NCBI GenBank assembly: GCA_900770655.1
Contig: CAAGLA010000062.1
Span: forward strand, 1 to 13,284
Length of the DNA stretch: 13,284 nt
Source of the DNA: Bacteroidaceae bacterium
Lineage (GTDB): Bacteria > Bacteroidota > Bacteroidia > Bacteroidales > Bacteroidaceae
Reading direction: 5' to 3'
The translations under genes were made by a program, and so were the position numbers. This document shows, piece by piece, positions 12,226 through 13,284 of the stretch (its first letter is position 1; each line of letters begins with the position of its first letter). The notes beneath the pieces are model-generated. The model saw only the letters and a list, made by a program, of their open reading frames with translations. It searched no databases and had not been told where the DNA came from.

Positions 12226-13284
12226 TTACTTTACCAGCAAGCACTTATTGCCTACAACATACGCACCGCCGGGCAATGTGAAAGTACAAGAGCCCTCAAC
12301 AACTGTTTCAGCGACCTTGCGGCCGGTAACGTCGTACACAGCGACATTAGAAGGAGAAACTGAACAGACCTCTATTCCGCCGTCGCACACAACAACCGTA
12401 AAGTCATCTTCTTCGTCTATACCGGCAATGCCAACTGTGCCATTGGTGTTCAGCATACCCTCTTTCTGATATACACGTACCCAATCGAAGCGTGTCTCAT
12501 AGGTATGAGTCACATCGGCGTCAGCAGCCCAAGCATTGTTACCGACACTCTGGTTGAGTATCAGATGGAAATGTTTGTCAAATGGCCACTGTCCCTGGTT
12601 CAGGTGCGACTGGTTTGTAGACTTGGTGTAACGTCCGACCTCCTTACCGTCGACATACCATATCAAGGTCTTAGCATCCCACTCCAGACCGTATGTGTGA
12701 TAGCGGTCGTGCGATGTCGCCACATTAAAGCTCGATTTAGGATTATTCGTATATCCAAGGTCGTATGTCCAATTGCTGTGTACGGTGTGCCAAGAACGCT
12801 CCTGAGAGTCGATTGTCTCCCAGATGTCAATCTCACCACAGTCGGGCCAGCCAGCACTGCGGTCCTCGGGCATCATCCAGAATGCGGGGAAGTTACCTGT
12901 CCAAGGATTTGACTTGATGCGTGCCTCGGCATATCCGTATGTAAAGCCGAAAAGACCGTCGCTCTTTATACCACCGGTAATCATTGGTATTGGATCACTC
13001 TCCTGGTCGGGGTTAGGTATTGCGCGTGCAACAAGGTCGCCACCCTGTAGGTAGATAACCTCCTTGCTGTCGCTGAGCCAACGGTTCCAGGTTGCACCCT
13101 GACGCTGGCAACGCATCCACTTCTCGGCCACAGGCTGTGACATATCCTCGGCATTGAACTCGTCGCTGAAAACAAGCTGCCACTCGCAACCCTCCTCGGG
13201 CTCAAACTCGGCAAACAAAGCCACATCACCATCGAGACACCACGCAGGCACAAGATGTTCCTTAGCATTGACATTGACTTTTTC
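12226..13284 (-). CDS. GH16 family endo-beta-glucanase with C-terminal sorting-like domain (5' end cut by window edge)
   Basis: The frame is open through the window end, so 352 C-terminal residues are visible and the true start lies outside; the apparent GTG start at 13251 is only internal. The catalytic domain starts at WQLVFSDEFN, typical for glycoside hydrolase family 16. It continues with GIKSDGLFGFTYGYAEARIK, the NFPAFWMMPE block and the active-site motif GEIDIWET (codons at 12817-12834 carry E-x-D-x-x-E: nucleophile, assisting Asp and acid/base Glu). HTYGLEWDAKTLIWYVDG and PFDKHFHLILNQSVG follow as expected. The enzyme should hydrolyse beta-1,3 or mixed-linkage beta-glucans outside the cell. 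The last 65 or so residues, with NVAVYDVTGRKVAE and GGAYVVGNKCLLVK, resemble a type IX secretion C-terminal sorting domain. Upstream residues before WQLVF suggest a preceding domain. Exact substrate (laminarin, lichenan, other) is not decided. Confidence 0.93.
   Translation of the reverse strand, partial: EKVNVNAKEHLVPAWCLDGDVALFAEFEPEEGCEWQLVFSDEFNAEDMSQPVAEKWMRCQRQGATWNRWLSDSKEVIYLQGGDLVARAIPNPDQESDPIPMITGGIKSDGLFGFTYGYAEARIKSNPWTGNFPAFWMMPEDRSAGWPDCGEIDIWETIDSQERSWHTVHSNWTYDLGYTNNPKSSFNVATSHDRYHTYGLEWDAKTLIWYVDGKEVGRYTKSTNQSHLNQGQWPFDKHFHLILNQSVGNNAWAADADVTHTYETRFDWVRVYQKEGMLNTNGTVGIAGIDEEDDFTVVVCDGGIEVCSVSPSNVAVYDVTGRKVAETVVEGSCTFTLPGGAYVVGNKCLLVK

Noticed and set aside
1..13284. Mobile element, defence island, prophage or biosynthetic cluster
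   Set aside because: No transposase, integrase, nuclease, toxin-antitoxin pair, phage structural gene or assembly-line enzyme is visible on either strand; nearly all sequence is explained by conserved core-type genes.

Overview
The window looks like chromosomal DNA of a member of the Bacteroidales, probably a gut or other host-associated species. Four things point there: an rpoZ-type omega subunit of the Bacteroidetes form next to bamD and a DUF4293 gene; promoter-like TAnnTTTG boxes, two of them with a GTTG element 20 bases upstream; weak or absent Shine-Dalgarno sequences; and a GH16 enzyme ending in a C-terminal domain of the type IX secretion-sorting kind. No rRNA, tRNA, CRISPR array, insertion sequence or phage gene was seen. 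All genes but one are on the minus strand, so transcription mostly runs from high to low coordinates.

Layout from low to high coordinates. 1-1187 is a membrane-anchored Ser/Thr protein kinase cut by the window edge. 1336-3393 holds a TspO-like membrane protein, a DUF456 membrane protein and a cytosolic 5'-nucleotidase; the last two look like one transcript. A HAD phosphatase (3545-4168) is the only plus-strand gene. It diverges from the nucleotidase and converges, with one base between stop codons, on a pair of transporters: an EamA/DMT exporter (4170-5069) and a SulP anion transporter with a STAS domain (5089-6780). Next comes a tight three-gene unit, read in the order cyclophilin-type lipoprotein, Bcp thiol peroxidase, MscS channel (9078 down to 7064), which looks like a stress or envelope maintenance operon. 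A cytoplasmic DsbA-like protein (9200-10174) stands alone between two long hairpins. The bamD-rpoZ-DUF4293 operon (11976 down to 10281) joins outer-membrane assembly to the transcription machinery. A GH16 beta-glucanase, cut at its N-terminus, closes the window.

There are no gene-free stretches above 300 bases. The larger gaps (6781-7063, 9079-9199, 10175-10280, 11977-12225) hold promoter-like boxes and long, perfect or near-perfect stem-loops that I read as terminators. Most of the content is ordinary housekeeping and transport. I found no convincing undescribed multi-gene system. The points most worth a second look are the altered HRD motif and repeat-bearing linker of the kinase, the set of very long 3' hairpins, a shared TATCTTCGC promoter variant, and the one-base convergent gene end.
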